Shown: positions 24,330 to 33,604, numbered from the stretch's first letter. The stretch is DNA of 64,000 nucleotides from Opitutaceae bacterium (GCA_016711225.1 JADJTK010000019.1:79446-143445); one strand, 5' to 3'. Made by a program: numbers and translations. The notes: generated by a model from the sequence alone, not told the origin.

Positions 24330-24884
24330 GGATGGGCGCCCTGCCGCGGGGCTAGCGGTTTGCGACTCGGCAAATGTCAGCGCCCGTTCTCCGGCCGGCA
24401 ATCCCAAATCGGGGGGGGCGAAGCCCTGTCGCCGTTGTTGCCCACTCGGCCTTCTGGCTGGCAGCCGAAGAACCTACAAAAATGAAATGGGCTTGACGAA
24501 GGGTGCTGCTGAGCGGTGACCCTGCGTGGCCTTCTCCATCGCTGTACCTCGGTGGTGGCGGCGCTGGCGAACCACGGTGGTTGATCTGGGGCTCCGACCA
24601 AAGAGAGGCACCGCTGGCAGCGTATTGCCCGAGTGCGAGTGCCCGCTGGCACAGGTTTCGCCCGACAGCGTTCTCGCCATTGGACGGATACCGGCCACGC
24701 GATGCATCCCGGACACTCCAGGCGGCCCCGCGCCCGACATCGTAGCAAAGTTAGCACAGAATGTATTTCGGTTTCAGTTGCGCGCGGTCTGTATCTGCTA
24801 TCCCATTAGTCGTCCCGGCTTCCAGCTGGGGCACCGCTGTACAGCCCCCCTAGACACGCGGCTAAACACAACACCGTAGCTACA
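24330..24884. other. 555-base intergenic interval, no gene recognised
   Basis: Lies between divergent genes. The open frames here have R/P/S-rich shadow character. The last 80 bases before the precursor-like gene are less G+C-rich and must hold its promoter, but no confident -35/-10 pair was identified. Confidence 0.4.
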
Positions 24885-25151
24885 ATGAAATACCTCAAAG
24901 CAATGTTCGCCGGCGCAGCTCTTCTCGCCGGCTCCCTCGCATTCGGCGGCAACCAGGATGCCGTCGCTCTCACCGACAGCCAGATGGATCAGGTTACCGG
25001 CGAGTACGTCCTGATCTTCATCGATTGGGACGGCTCAAACTACCACGACACCGTCTACGAGTATCCGGAAGGCGGCGGCCGCCACACCTACGGGACCGTT
25101 TATTATCGTGGCGGCCCCCTTGGTGGCATTCTCTACAGCTTCCGCATGTGA
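24885..25151 (+). CDS. Small exported precursor-like peptide with an L-T-D-x-Q-M-D-x-V-T-G motif
   Basis: An 88-residue protein starting MKYLKAMFAGAALLAGSLAF at 24885. A signal peptide (about 1-21) is followed by ALTDSQMDQVTGEYV (about 28-42). This is a motif of small precursor proteins where a short acidic stretch leads to V-T-(A/G)-G or V-T-G and then a divergent, aromatic-rich tail. The tail here is rich in tyrosine and glycine (YHDTVYEYPEGGGRHTYG, YYRGGPLGG). Across a shared terminator, on the opposite strand, lie a C39 peptidase and an outer-membrane barrel gene. A role as secreted substrate (amyloid-like subunit or matured peptide) of that pair is inferred from context, not shown. Cleavage after the V-T-G glycine is a possibility. 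Confidence 0.65.
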   Translation: MKYLKAMFAGAALLAGSLAFGGNQDAVALTDSQMDQVTGEYVLIFIDWDGSNYHDTVYEYPEGGGRHTYGTVYYRGGPLGGILYSFRM

Positions 25152-25172
25152 TTAGCTGAACAGTTTCTTCCA

Positions 25173-25202
25173 GGGAGGCGTGAAGACGCCTCCCTTTTTT
25201 GT
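25173..25202. terminator. Bidirectional-looking Rho-independent terminator
   Basis: A perfect 9-base stem GGGAGGCGT / ACGCCTCCC with the loop GAAG, followed by eight T's on the plus strand. It ends the precursor-like gene 20 bases after its stop and sits 28 bases from the convergent C39 gene's stop. Confidence 0.85.
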
Positions 25203-25230
25203 GCTTCGACTCGGGCCTCCGCGTGCCCGG

Positions 25231-25782
25231 TCACTTCGCGAATACGAGGCAGTACCCCGTCCACTCCTTGAGGAAGCGGTCCAGGGGAAGGCGTACACGC
25301 CCGCGAGCGGGATCGAGCAGCAGTATCTCCCGCTCCCCGATGGAGCCCAGGACACAGAAATGCCGCTGTCCTTTGATCACCAAGTGCAGCAGAACCGGCC
25401 CCTTGGCATCACGCAGACCCTGCAGTGTCATTTGGTAGCCTTTGCAGATGACCTTTTGCATGGCGGCCGCCTGCTGCAGATCGCGCAGCGAGAATCCCAC
25501 TGTCTCAATGCGTTTCTTCCGCTCGGCCGGCTGCTTCGCCAGAAAGCCGGTAATAAGCTCTGGTTCACCCAGCGACTGGCCATACGAGCGATTGAGCACT
25601 GTGGCCAACGACGCCATGCCGCAGGAAAACTCCAGCCGTTGCTTGACGATCCCGCTGTCGCGCAGCGCCACCCACGGACGGACAGCGCCGGCACTTCTGG
25701 CCCCCGCCACAGCGGCCGACCAAGTCGTCAGGAAGACGGCTACGGCCAGCAGCAGAGGAATTCGTCTCGGCGGCAGTCTCAT
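25231..25782 (-). CDS. Exported C39-family cysteine peptidase (FapD-like)
   Basis: A 183-residue periplasmic protein from ATG 25782 (MRLPPRRIPLLLAVAVFL) with a signal peptide ending near SAAVAG. The C39 papain-like triad is visible: Gln48 and Cys54 in KQRLEFSCGMASLATVLN, His141 in GQRHFCVLGSI and Asp157 in LLLDPARGR. In bacteriocin exporters C39 domains cut leader peptides after double glycine. Free-standing exported C39 proteins accompany functional-amyloid (Fap) secretion as FapD. Its start overlaps the stop of the upstream barrel gene by four bases (ATGA), so the two are translationally coupled. The longer frame to 25959 lies inside the barrel gene and is rejected. The substrate is inferred to be the small peptide encoded opposite. 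Confidence 0.82.
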   Translation of the reverse strand: MRLPPRRIPLLLAVAVFLTTWSAAVAGARSAGAVRPWVALRDSGIVKQRLEFSCGMASLATVLNRSYGQSLGEPELITGFLAKQPAERKKRIETVGFSLRDLQQAAAMQKVICKGYQMTLQGLRDAKGPVLLHLVIKGQRHFCVLGSIGEREILLLDPARGRVRLPLDRFLKEWTGYCLVFAK

Positions 25783-27113
25783 TTCCGCCAGATCAGTTGC
25801 AGCCCCGCGCCAACTCCATCTCCGGGACCGACCACCTGCTGGGTCATGTACAACTCCGCCCACCAGTCCTTGGTGACCTTGATCGTGCTCCAGTAGCGCA
25901 ATTGCACTTCCTCCTCCGTGGACAGGTCCGAGGTTGAAAGAGCCCGTTGCTGGTACCACGTGCCGTTCAGCGACGCGCCGAGGCTCACTTCATAGTTGGC
26001 GGAAAACGCGACCCCCAAGCTCCAGTTCATCGAATCCGTCCGCATCCGGTCCACTGAGTCACGACCCTTCCAATTGTGGCCATAAGAAAGGGTGCCGAAG
26101 AAGGCGACTGGGTCGGTCGTCTTGATCGCCGTCAGGCTCGGGCTCACGCCCCACGTGCCGGAGCCCAGTGCGAGTTCGTTCGCGACACCAGTCGGGGCCT
26201 GCACGGTGACGCCCGCGGTGATCTCCGGCCAAACGGCCGTCTGCGCGTGCAAGCCATAGCGAAGGGAGCCGCGCACGTCGCCGAGTCCGGCGCGATCGGT
26301 GCTGATAGTCTGGTAGGTCATGGTCTGGGGGTCGTACGCGCCGTAGGAGTAGGTGCGGTAGCAGACCGGAACCGAGACGCCAGCATCCATCCCGCCGCCC
26401 AGGCCGCGGGTTACCGATACGGTTTCCTGGAAGATCCGCTGGGTTTGTTCGGTGAGCGCCTCCTTGTTGCATCCATAAAAACTGTCCGTGGAAACTTGAT
26501 AGTCGCCCTTGGGCAGAATCGAACCGTATGCGCGCATGGCGACGCTGAGGGTACGGTTGTCCTCGTCACGGACTCCCTTGTTGTCAGCGTCCGAGGCCGC
26601 CTGCGCCGGAGCCGTGCCGCCAGCCCCGGGAGCTCGGGTCTCGCCGGCCCCTCCCACGATTGCGTCATGATCGGCGATGGCGCGGCCGGGCTCGGCGAGA
26701 CCTATCGAGGCAAGCGAGTGCGGGGTTGGCGAGACCAGCTGGCGGGTCGCCAGCGTCTCGCGTGCGCACCGCACCGCCACAATCTCGTCGGGCGTAAGGG
26801 TGAGCGTACCAAAGGTGGCGCTGCGCAGGGTCCACACGCCCTCGTGTACCGCGAGCATGCCGTTGAAGCGCTCACGATTGACAAATTCGACCTCGGCGCG
26901 GGCGTCGGACATTTCCCACACCAGCGAGGGATCCAGCCTCAACGAGCCCCCCGATCTTGATCGGAAATTGACCTTGTCCGGGCCCGGCTCGAGGGCTCCG
27001 ATCACTAAGGACCCGTCCCGGCACTCAATGGTGCTCTCCTGGGCGTGACCGAGGGGCAGGAGTTGGAAGGCCATCAGGGAGAGAAAGGCAAGACGATGGG
27101 GCAAACGCGGCAT
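25779..27113 (-). CDS. Outer-membrane beta-barrel channel-like protein (FapF/MetA-like) with an N-terminal Sm-like domain
   Basis: A 444-residue exported protein starting MPRLPHRLAFLSLMAFQLLP at 27113. After the signal peptide, residues about 25-120 hold strands of a small beta-barrel repeat (DGSLVIGALEPGPDKVNFRS and FNGMLAVHEGVWTLRSATFG). An acidic/alanine-rich linker (about 150-190) leads to a C-terminal barrel of alternating amphipathic strands, with transporter-family phrases such as VSVPVCYRTYSYGAYDPQTM, GLGDVRGSLRYGL, PEITAGVTVQAPTG and a final GVGAGLQLIWRK ending in an outer-membrane style strand. The barrel resembles the MetA-pathway/FapF group. It is translationally coupled to the C39 peptidase. 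An export role for a C39-processed substrate is inferred. Confidence 0.72.
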   Translation of the reverse strand: MPRLPHRLAFLSLMAFQLLPLGHAQESTIECRDGSLVIGALEPGPDKVNFRSRSGGSLRLDPSLVWEMSDARAEVEFVNRERFNGMLAVHEGVWTLRSATFGTLTLTPDEIVAVRCARETLATRQLVSPTPHSLASIGLAEPGRAIADHDAIVGGAGETRAPGAGGTAPAQAASDADNKGVRDEDNRTLSVAMRAYGSILPKGDYQVSTDSFYGCNKEALTEQTQRIFQETVSVTRGLGGGMDAGVSVPVCYRTYSYGAYDPQTMTYQTISTDRAGLGDVRGSLRYGLHAQTAVWPEITAGVTVQAPTGVANELALGSGTWGVSPSLTAIKTTDPVAFFGTLSYGHNWKGRDSVDRMRTDSMNWSLGVAFSANYEVSLGASLNGTWYQQRALSTSDLSTEEEVQLRYWSTIKVTKDWWAELYMTQQVVGPGDGVGAGLQLIWRK

Positions 27114-27547
27114 GTTCGGCAGGGAATGAGGGTCTCGGAGGATTTAGATACGGTCTCGCCGGGGTTACAACGCCAAGTTGTGCGCCGTATGAATATCTAT
27201 GATCGCCTGCGTGTTTGACTGTTACCACGGCCTCCCACCGCGCTCCCGCAGCAAGGGCGGCCAGCGCGGCACGGCGAAGGAGGCGCGGTGTTTGGCTCGC
27301 GCCGCGGGCCCGCGATCCTCGCGCAGGGCGCAGTCGTCAGCGCCACCTGCCGGTGGTGCCGTTGGAGTCGTTGTCGAACGCGTGTCTGCATCCACTGGGC
27401 GCCGCTCATCACGCCGGAGCGGCGGTCGGTGGGCTGTTTCGGATTGGTGGCACATCGGAGCGTGCCGCGCACGAAACGAAACGGGTAATCTGGATTGTAA
27501 TACCCTGCAGCCCCGTTATCTGCGATGGTGCTTGCGGAGGATTCCCC
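27114..27547. other. 434-base intergenic interval, no gene recognised
   Basis: Separates the divergent barrel and NfeD-like genes and should hold both promoters. Frames present on both strands are compositionally shadow-like. An AT-richer patch near 27180-27235 (GAATATCTATGATCG) is the likeliest promoter zone for the barrel gene, without a confident -10/-35. Confidence 0.35.
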
Positions 27548-28147
27548 ATGACGACCTTAGCCTTCATCGAACTTTTCAACGGCTGGTGGACCGAGCTTTC
27601 CCTTGCCAAACAGTTCTTCTACGGGATCGGCCTGGTGGCCGGGCTCGTATCTCTGCTGTTGATGGTCCTTTCCCTTTTTGGGATGGATCACGACGACGCT
27701 GTCGACTCCCTCGGAGGCGCCGATGGCCATGATGGCGACGCAGGAGGGGTCTTCTCGGTAAAGACGCTCACCGGTTTCTTCCTCGGCTTTGGCTGGGCTG
27801 GCGGTTTCGCGCTCGATAGCGGGCAGGTTCTCGTCGTCGCCCTTGTCTGCGCGATGGTCGCCGGCACCGCGATCATGGCGGTGATTGTCTTCATGTTTCG
27901 CGCCATCCTCGCCATGCGCAGCGACGGCACTGCGCGCATCGCCGACACGGTCGGGGCGGTTGGCACCGTCTACGTGACGCTCCCCGCTGCCAAGGCCTCG
28001 GGCGGACAGGTGGTGGTCAACTTTCGGGGGCGCCAGGAAACCTACCTCGCGCTCTGCAACGCCGATCGTCCCATCCCCAGTGGCGACAAGGTCAAGGTCC
28101 TCTCCGTCGTGGATGGCCGCACCGTGCTCGTCGAGCCGCTCGCCTAA
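27548..28147 (+). CDS. NfeD-like membrane protein, flotillin partner
   Basis: A 199-residue protein starting MTTLAFIELFNGWWTELSLA at 27548. A hydrophobic segment follows at about 22-45, then an acidic loop (HDDAVDSLGGADGHDGDAGG), two further membrane segments (about 75-125), and a C-terminal OB-like beta domain (TVYVTLPAAKASGGQVVVNF, VLSVVDGRTVLVEPLA). This is the short NfeD class that pairs with flotillins/SPFH proteins and is thought to help build membrane microdomains. The flotillin gene starts 48 bases downstream. The longer upstream frame from 27215 is R/A-rich and rejected. Confidence 0.75.
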   Translation: MTTLAFIELFNGWWTELSLAKQFFYGIGLVAGLVSLLLMVLSLFGMDHDDAVDSLGGADGHDGDAGGVFSVKTLTGFFLGFGWAGGFALDSGQVLVVALVCAMVAGTAIMAVIVFMFRAILAMRSDGTARIADTVGAVGTVYVTLPAAKASGGQVVVNFRGRQETYLALCNADRPIPSGDKVKVLSVVDGRTVLVEPLA

Positions 28148-28195
28148 GCCCGCCCGCTTTCCCACCCCGCATTCTGTCACCGACTCCCTCCGACA

Positions 28196-29623
28196 ATGGA
28201 AATCGTCCATATCCTCCTGCTAGCGTTTGTCGTCGTCTTCTTCCTCATCGTGGCGATGACGCTGATCTCGCGTTATCGCATGTGTCCGCCGGACCGTATC
28301 CTGGTGGTCTTCGGCAAGCTGGGCAACGGCTTGTCTTCGAAGTGCTACCACGGCGGCTCCACTTTTGTCATCCCGCTCTTCCAGAGTTACGCATACCTCG
28401 AGCTCACGCCGATCAACATCGAGATCGAGCTCAAGGGTGCCCTTTCGAGCCAGAACATCCGCATCGACGCCCCGGCCTCCTTCACCATCGGCATCTCCAC
28501 CGAGCCCGAGGTGATGCAGAACGCCGCCACGCGTCTGCTCGGTCGTTCGCTCGACGAGGTGCAGCAACTCGCTTCCGAGATCATCATGGGCCAGATGCGC
28601 GTCGTCTTCGCCTCAATGACCATCGAGGAGATCAACAATGACCGTGAGAAGCTCATCGCCGCCATCACCAAGGGCGTCGAGGGTGAGCTGCACAAGGTGG
28701 GCCTGCGGATGATCAACGGGAACATCCGCGACATCAAAGATCTCTCCGGCTACATCGATGCCCTCGGCAAGGAGGCCGCCGCCAAGGCCATCAACGACGC
28801 TCAGATCAAGGTGGCCCAGGAGAACCAGCGCGGCGCCATTGGCCGTGCCGAGGCCGAACGCGACCAGGCGATCCGCGTGGCCGGCGCTCAGGCCGAGGCG
28901 CGCAAGGGCCAGAACACCGCGCAGATGGTGATTGCCCGTTCCGACGCCGATCTGGCCTCCGAGCAGGCCGAGGCCAAGCGTCGCGTCGAGGCCGCCCAGA
29001 AGGTGGCGGAGGCCCGTGCCTTGCAGGAGGGATACAAGGCGCAGCAGGAGGCCGAATTGGCCCGCGCCGACCGTGAGAAAGCCCAGCAGCAGGCCGACCA
29101 GATCGTGAAGGCCGAGATCCAAAAGGAGCGCATGCGCATCGACTCCGAGGCTACCGCCGCCCAGGCGCGCATCATCCAGGAGGGTGAGTCGGCCGCCTAC
29201 ATCAGCCAGAAGAACGCCGAGGGCGAAGGTCTGCGTCGCTTGGCCGAGGGCGAGGCGGCCGGTATTCGCGCCAAACTCGTGGCCGAGGCCGAGGGCACCC
29301 AGGCCATCCTTGATGCGAAGGCCGCAGGCTTCGACAAGCTCCTCAAGGTGTCGCACGACACCCAAGGTGCTACCCAGCTGCTCATCGCGGAAAACATCGT
29401 GCGGATTGCCGAGATCCAGGCTGGGGCGATCAAGGGACTCGCCTTCGAAAAGATCGTCGTGATGGGCGGCGGCGCCGGCGGAGCCGCCGGTCCCGGCCAG
29501 TTCGTCCAGGATCTCTACAAAGGAGTGCTTCCGATCAACGAGCTTGCCAAGAACGTGGGGCTGAACCTCCCGAGCTTCCTGGGCACTCCCACCACGGAGA
29601 CCAAACCTGAGCCGAAGGCGTGA
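28196..29623 (+). CDS. Flotillin/SPFH family protein
   Basis: A 475-residue membrane-microdomain scaffold protein. An N-terminal membrane anchor (IVHILLLAFVVVFFLIVAMT) leads to the SPFH/PHB domain (about 30-200, with PPDRILVVFG, SFTIGISTEPEVMQNAATRL and GELHKVGLRMINGNIRD). Next is a long charged coiled-coil rich in A/E/K/Q repeats (about 210-385, for example AKRRVEAAQKVAEARALQEG). The end is a glycine-rich segment (GGGAGGAAGPGQFVQDLY) and a short proline-rich tail. The size and the NfeD-like gene just upstream match the YqiK/FloA-T type pairs. An operon is likely. Confidence 0.93.
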   Translation: MEIVHILLLAFVVVFFLIVAMTLISRYRMCPPDRILVVFGKLGNGLSSKCYHGGSTFVIPLFQSYAYLELTPINIEIELKGALSSQNIRIDAPASFTIGISTEPEVMQNAATRLLGRSLDEVQQLASEIIMGQMRVVFASMTIEEINNDREKLIAAITKGVEGELHKVGLRMINGNIRDIKDLSGYIDALGKEAAAKAINDAQIKVAQENQRGAIGRAEAERDQAIRVAGAQAEARKGQNTAQMVIARSDADLASEQAEAKRRVEAAQKVAEARALQEGYKAQQEAELARADREKAQQQADQIVKAEIQKERMRIDSEATAAQARIIQEGESAAYISQKNAEGEGLRRLAEGEAAGIRAKLVAEAEGTQAILDAKAAGFDKLLKVSHDTQGATQLLIAENIVRIAEIQAGAIKGLAFEKIVVMGGGAGGAAGPGQFVQDLYKGVLPINELAKNVGLNLPSFLGTPTTETKPEPKA

Positions 29624-29689
29624 GCCCGAGGTGAGTCCCTCCCGCGTGATGCCGGGCCCGAGCCGAAGCCGGTACAGGCCGCGAAGCAC

Positions 29690-29741
29690 GGAGCGATGGC
29701 CGGCGGCCATCGCTCCTGAAGCTATTCACCCGTGAGGTGAA
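29690..29741. repeat. Intergenic hairpins downstream of flotillin
   Basis: A perfect 12-base stem GGAGCGATGGCC / GGCCATCGCTCC (29690-29701 and 29705-29716) is followed by a second small palindrome ATTCACC/GGTGAAT (about 29723-29741). There is no T-tract, so this is a repeat element or an mRNA-end hairpin rather than a classic terminator. The rest of 29624-29929 shows no gene. Confidence 0.5.
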
Positions 29742-29929
29742 TGGCTTCTGCAGAGGCGGACCTGGGGCTCCTCGTCTGCGGACCAGCGTCGCCGGCCGAG
29801 CACGACTTTCGATGGATTCACCTTTTGACATAGGGAGCCCTGGTTTGTCCTGTGTTGTGACAATTCTGGCGATGCGCGGAGGGTCTCGGCAGCCCCGGCG
29901 CCGTCAATTGGCAGCCTGGCGACAGGCCG

Positions 29930-30361
29930 TCAGAACTGCACGTGCTCGAGGGTGTGCTCCTTGAGAATGTCGGCCATCGTCCAGAAATGGGCGTCGCCGT
30001 GGGCGAGGCGGAAGATCTGGTAGTTCGGGTCGCTCGGTCCAGCACCGTAGCTTTTGAGAAAGGGCATGTCGGCAATCAGGCGCTCTTTCAGTCGCAGATC
30101 GTCAAGGAACTCCGCGGCGCCGCGGACGCGCAGGGTTTTGGCGGTGGGGAGGTCCCCGTGGTTGAAAAAGCAGATCTCCACCTTCGGGTTGGCCCGGATC
30201 TGGGAACACACGTCCTTGGGCCGGAAGGTCTCGAAGTAGAAGCCGGTTTCGTCGGCGAACCAGAAAAGGAAGGCGCGGACGTGGGGCTGATCGTTTTCGG
30301 CGGTGGCCAAAAAGCACACCGGATTCTTCGCGGCAAACGCGATGCAATCCTGCAAGTTCAT
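29930..30361 (-). CDS. Pyridoxamine 5'-phosphate oxidase-fold (flavin-binding split-barrel) protein
   Basis: A 143-residue protein starting MNLQDCIAFAAKNPVCFLAT at 30361. The FLATAENDQPHVRAF pattern, then GFYFETFRPKDVCSQIRANP and VEICFFNHGDLPTAKTLRVR, is that of the small PNPOx-like 'general stress protein 26' group, which bind FMN or F420 and often reduce small molecules. The longer frame to 30424 adds a low-quality extension. The substrate is unknown. It stands alone between REP-like hairpins and the chemoreceptor gene. Confidence 0.78.
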   Translation of the reverse strand: MNLQDCIAFAAKNPVCFLATAENDQPHVRAFLFWFADETGFYFETFRPKDVCSQIRANPKVEICFFNHGDLPTAKTLRVRGAAEFLDDLRLKERLIADMPFLKSYGAGPSDPNYQIFRLAHGDAHFWTMADILKEHTLEHVQF

Positions 30362-30480
30362 ACGGCTTCTTTCGTACGGGGTGGCACGGAGCCACCATTC
30401 CCGGGGGGCGCGGGAAGATGGCACTACGGCGCCGTCGGGGAAAGGCGAAAGAAGCGGCAGCGCCCGCCCCCAATCCGGCG

Positions 30481-32344
30481 CTAACCCTGCGCGCCGACCA
30501 TTCGCTCGAGCACTGCGGCCGCTTGGGTGAGCTCTTCGGCGTTGGACTTGAGCGTCTCGGCGGCGGCGGCGACGTTTTCGCTGGAGGCGGCGTTGGTCTG
30601 GGTGACCTGGTCGATCTTGTGGATCGCCACCGCGATCACTTCGAGGCCCTTTTGCTGTTCGCTGGAGGCGCGGGCGATTTCGCTCGCCTGGGTATCGGTC
30701 TGGCCGATCTGCGCGACGATCGAGTCGAACTGGGTGGCCACGCGCACGGAGTCCTCGCGGATGCGTCCCAACCCCTCGACGACGCCGCGCTGGGCCTTGG
30801 CCCCGGTGGTGGCCCCGCCCACGAGCAGGGCGGTGGTCTCGCGCGCGGCCCCGGCGGAGCGTTGGGCGAGGTTGCGCACCTCCTCGGCGACCACGGCGAA
30901 ACCGGCGCCGGCCTCGCCGGCGCGGGCCGCTTCGATGGCGGCGTTGAGGGCGAGAATGTTGGTCTGGAAGGCGATCTCGTCGATGGCTTTCAGGATGCGG
31001 GTGATAGCCCCTCCCGAGGCTTCCACCTCGGTGACGGTGCTGTTCAATGTCGACAACAGGCCGCGGCCTCCGTCGGCGCTCTTGGCGGCGGCGTGCGCGG
31101 TATCAACGGCGAGATTGGCCGTCTCGGCGTTGCGCTTCGTGGTGGCGGTGAGCTCCTCGAGCGAGGCGCTGGTCTCCTCGAGCGAGGCGGCCTGTTCGCT
31201 GGCTCCCGTCGAGAGTTCAGCGGCCGCAGCCACGAGGGTGCGCCTCGTTGGCGAAGGAGGTGGCGCCGGCCACCAGTTTGGCGGCTGTTGTCTTCAACGG
31301 CCGGGCGATGCTCAGAGCCATGCGCCGGGTGACGTAGAGGATGAGCACGATACCCGCCAAGGTGAGCCCGGCGGTGACGTTGCGCTGTCGGGTATAGCTC
31401 GAGCGGATGTCGGTGCAGGTGGTGGTGAAATCCTGGCGCAACCATTGGACGAATTCCCCCAGGTTTTTGTCCATGAAATCGTAACTCTTCGACCACTCGT
31501 CTTGGTCGGTGAGCGGCGGAGGGGTGCCTTTGGCGAGGTTGTTGGCAAATTGGCGGATGATGGTCGCCGGGGTTTGCCACGCGGAGCGGGCATTGAAGGC
31601 GAGGAGCTTCTCCCGAGCCGCGCCTTGGCTGAGGGCGACGACTTCGTTCCATTGGCTGTCGGCCACCTCGACTCCGCTGACCATGACGAGCAGCAGGTCG
31701 TTATCGATGAGCTTGTGATCGCGGTTCCAGCATTGGATACTCCAGAAGATCTTGCGCCCTGCCTCCATACCCTGGTTGCGCAGGACGATGGTCTTGGTGA
31801 GGACCTGGAGCTTGCGGGCGACCACATCATTGGTGGTCTGGTCGATCAGCAGCGCGAGCACGCCTCCGAGCTTGCCCCGGAGGGCCTGGTAGTAGGCGGC
31901 GATCTCGGCGGACTGCGCGTCGGTGTGCCGGGAGTAAAGCAGGGCCCGGGTGGCGCTGAGACTGGCGCGGCCGGCGGCGATCTCATCGAGGATCCGGCGG
32001 ATGGCAGGCGGGAGGAGGGCGGGGTCGATGCCGGCGAGCGTGCGGTCGTATTCGGCGAGGGCGGTGTCGGTGGCCTTGCGCGCGGCGTCCTGCTTTTGGC
32101 GGGCTTCGGCGAGGATGGCGGCGGGGTCGTTGGCGTGCTCGGCGCGGAACAGGTACCAATTGTCGGCCTCCTGATCGAAGCACTTTTCGACATCGCCCAT
32201 CTTCCAGACCAGGTTGGCGAAGAGATCCAGGCCTTGCATTTCGACGACTACCCGATGGGAGCGCACGATGAGAGCGCCGGCGGGAATGACGGCGAAGACC
32301 AGGGGGACCAAGGCAAGCAGGAGCAGGCGCTGTTCGAGTTTCAT
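30481..32344 (-). pseudogene. Methyl-accepting chemotaxis protein with nitrate/nitrite-sensor (NIT) domain; one-base frameshift
   Basis: Reading leftwards from ATG 32344, the first frame encodes a signal/TM anchor (LLLLALVPLVFAVIPAGALI). A periplasmic region of the NIT type follows (DVEKCFDQEADNWYLFRAEH, later EVADSQWNEVVALSQGAAR), then a second TM (TAGLTLAGIVLILYVTRRMA) and the start of the signalling helix. It breaks at the GGG at 31236-31238. Deleting one base joins it to the second frame, giving about 620 residues in all. This half contains ASEQAASLEETSASLEEL and the highly conserved hairpin DEIAFQTNILALNAAIEAAR with GFAVVAEEVRNLAQRS. That tip binds CheA/CheW; no other che genes are in the window. 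The join is exact, so this is one chemoreceptor with either a real mutation or a sequencing indel. Confidence 0.82.
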
Positions 32345-32685
32345 GGATGAGTCTCCCTCGGGGCGCGGCGGTGCGGGATGGGCAACGGCATGGTGGATTC
32401 ATCGGCCCTTTCGGGGGGGAGTTTAGGGGGTGTTTACTCGGTTGGACACAGGCCAGCCGCGCTGGTCGTCTGTTGATGGACTTTGCTGCGGCTGAGGCCT
32501 CGCCAACCGCTCGGGACGAGCGAGGGGTGTGAACCGCCGGGGGGCGCTGGGGGGGGCGGAGGGGCCCGCGCGGCCGAGGCCGGCATGCGTGGAGTTGAAT
32601 CTTCCCCGTATTGCTAAATTCCCTTGGTTCTGATCCGATTTGCACCGGGTTTCCGGACGTAACCATCTGTAACTAGGGCAAAATC
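32345..32685. other. 341-base divergent intergenic interval
   Basis: Contains the leaders of the chemoreceptor (leftwards) and the repeat protein (rightwards). No gene-like frame was seen. The segment 32600-32660 is AT-richer (CCGTATTGCTAAATTCCC) and is the likeliest promoter zone for the repeat protein. Confidence 0.35.
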
Positions 32686-33341
32686 ATGAAGAAATTCCTT
32701 TGGACCTTGTTGTGTGTCGGACTGCTCGTGGGAGCATCCTTGGCGCAGGCTCAGCCTCGGCACGGGGATGGCGGGGATTGGCGTGGCGGAATCCGTTCGC
32801 GGATCAGCTCGGCGCACGAACAAATCGAGCGGGGGGTGGCCCGAGGCTCGCTAACCCGCCAGGAGTCGCACCGGCTCCGGCAGGAACTGGGCGACATCCT
32901 TGCGACGATCGATCGCATGAAGGATGACGGGCGCCTCAGCTCGCGGGAGCGGGATCGGATCAACGAGAAACTCGACCGCCTAGATCGCGACATAGCGCGG
33001 GAAAAACACGACGATGATCGCCGCGGCGATCGCGGCTGGGATGGTGGTCGGGATGGTGGCGAGTGGCGTGGCGTGGGGGCATCCGTTCGCGGATCAGCTC
33101 CGCGCACGAAGAAATCGAGCGGGGTGTGGCCCGTGGCTCGCTGACCCGCCAAGAGTCGCACCGGCTGCGGCGGGAACTGGGCGACATCCTTGCGACGATT
33201 GATCGGATGAAGGATGACGGGCGCCTCAGCTCGCGGGAGCGGGATCGGATCAACGAGAAACTCGATCGCCTGGACCGCGATATCCGCCGGGAAAAGCGCG
33301 ACGATGATCGTCGTGGCGATCGGAGACGGGACCGCGACTAG
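32686..33341 (+). pseudogene. Exported charged helical protein made of a 97-residue tandem duplication; one-base frameshift between copies
   Basis: The ATG at 32686 gives a signal peptide (MKKFLWTLLCVGLLVGASLA). A highly charged helical unit follows (ISSAHEQIERGVARGSLTRQ, RDRINEKLDRLDRD), and then a second copy that is almost identical at nucleotide level. The copies are offset by 290 bases (ATCCGTTCGCGG at 32791 and 33081), one short of 97 codons, and the frame breaks at the G5 run at 33075-33079. Restoring one G gives about 218 residues with the pattern carried straight through. The unit resembles small periplasmic Spy/CpxP-like helical proteins in charge pattern, but no family motif was seen. 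The break may be sequencing error in a G-run. Confidence 0.65.
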
Positions 33342-33387
33342 TGTTCTGTACGGGAAATCCCCGCGCCGAACCGTCCACGGTATTGAA

Positions 33388-33439
33388 AAGCAACGGTCAG
33401 AGGAGGCCCAGCGCGCCCCTTCTGGCCGTTGCTCTTTTT
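33388..33439 (+). terminator. Rho-independent terminator after the repeat protein
   Basis: A long stem with arms AGCAACGGTCAGAGG and CCTTCTGGCCGTTGCT (one mismatch and a bulge) encloses a C/G-rich loop and is followed by five T's. It lies 47 bases after the stop of the preceding gene, on the same strand. Confidence 0.75.
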
Positions 33440-33574
33440 GGGGCCCGATCTCCGGCCCCGTGCTCGCCGCTTCGCCCCTGGCCTGGGCGAGCTGGAGTTT
33501 CTCGTGGTGGTCGCCCAGGGCAGGAACGGCCCGTGGTGCTTTCAGACGATCCGGATCCGGGAACCGAGAAACGG

Positions 33575-33604
33575 AACGGGCGCCGCAACCCGGCGGCGCC
33601 CGTT
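33575..33604. repeat. Strong GC-rich hairpin
   Basis: A perfect 11-base stem AACGGGCGCCG / CGGCGCCCGTT with an 8-base loop. No T-tract is adjacent on either strand, so it may be a REP-type element or transcript-end structure. Confidence 0.45.

Noticed and set aside
24377..24757. 126-residue minus-strand frame between the RelE-fold gene and the precursor peptide
   Set aside because: Cysteine/arginine/proline-rich with no protein-like segment; likely non-coding.
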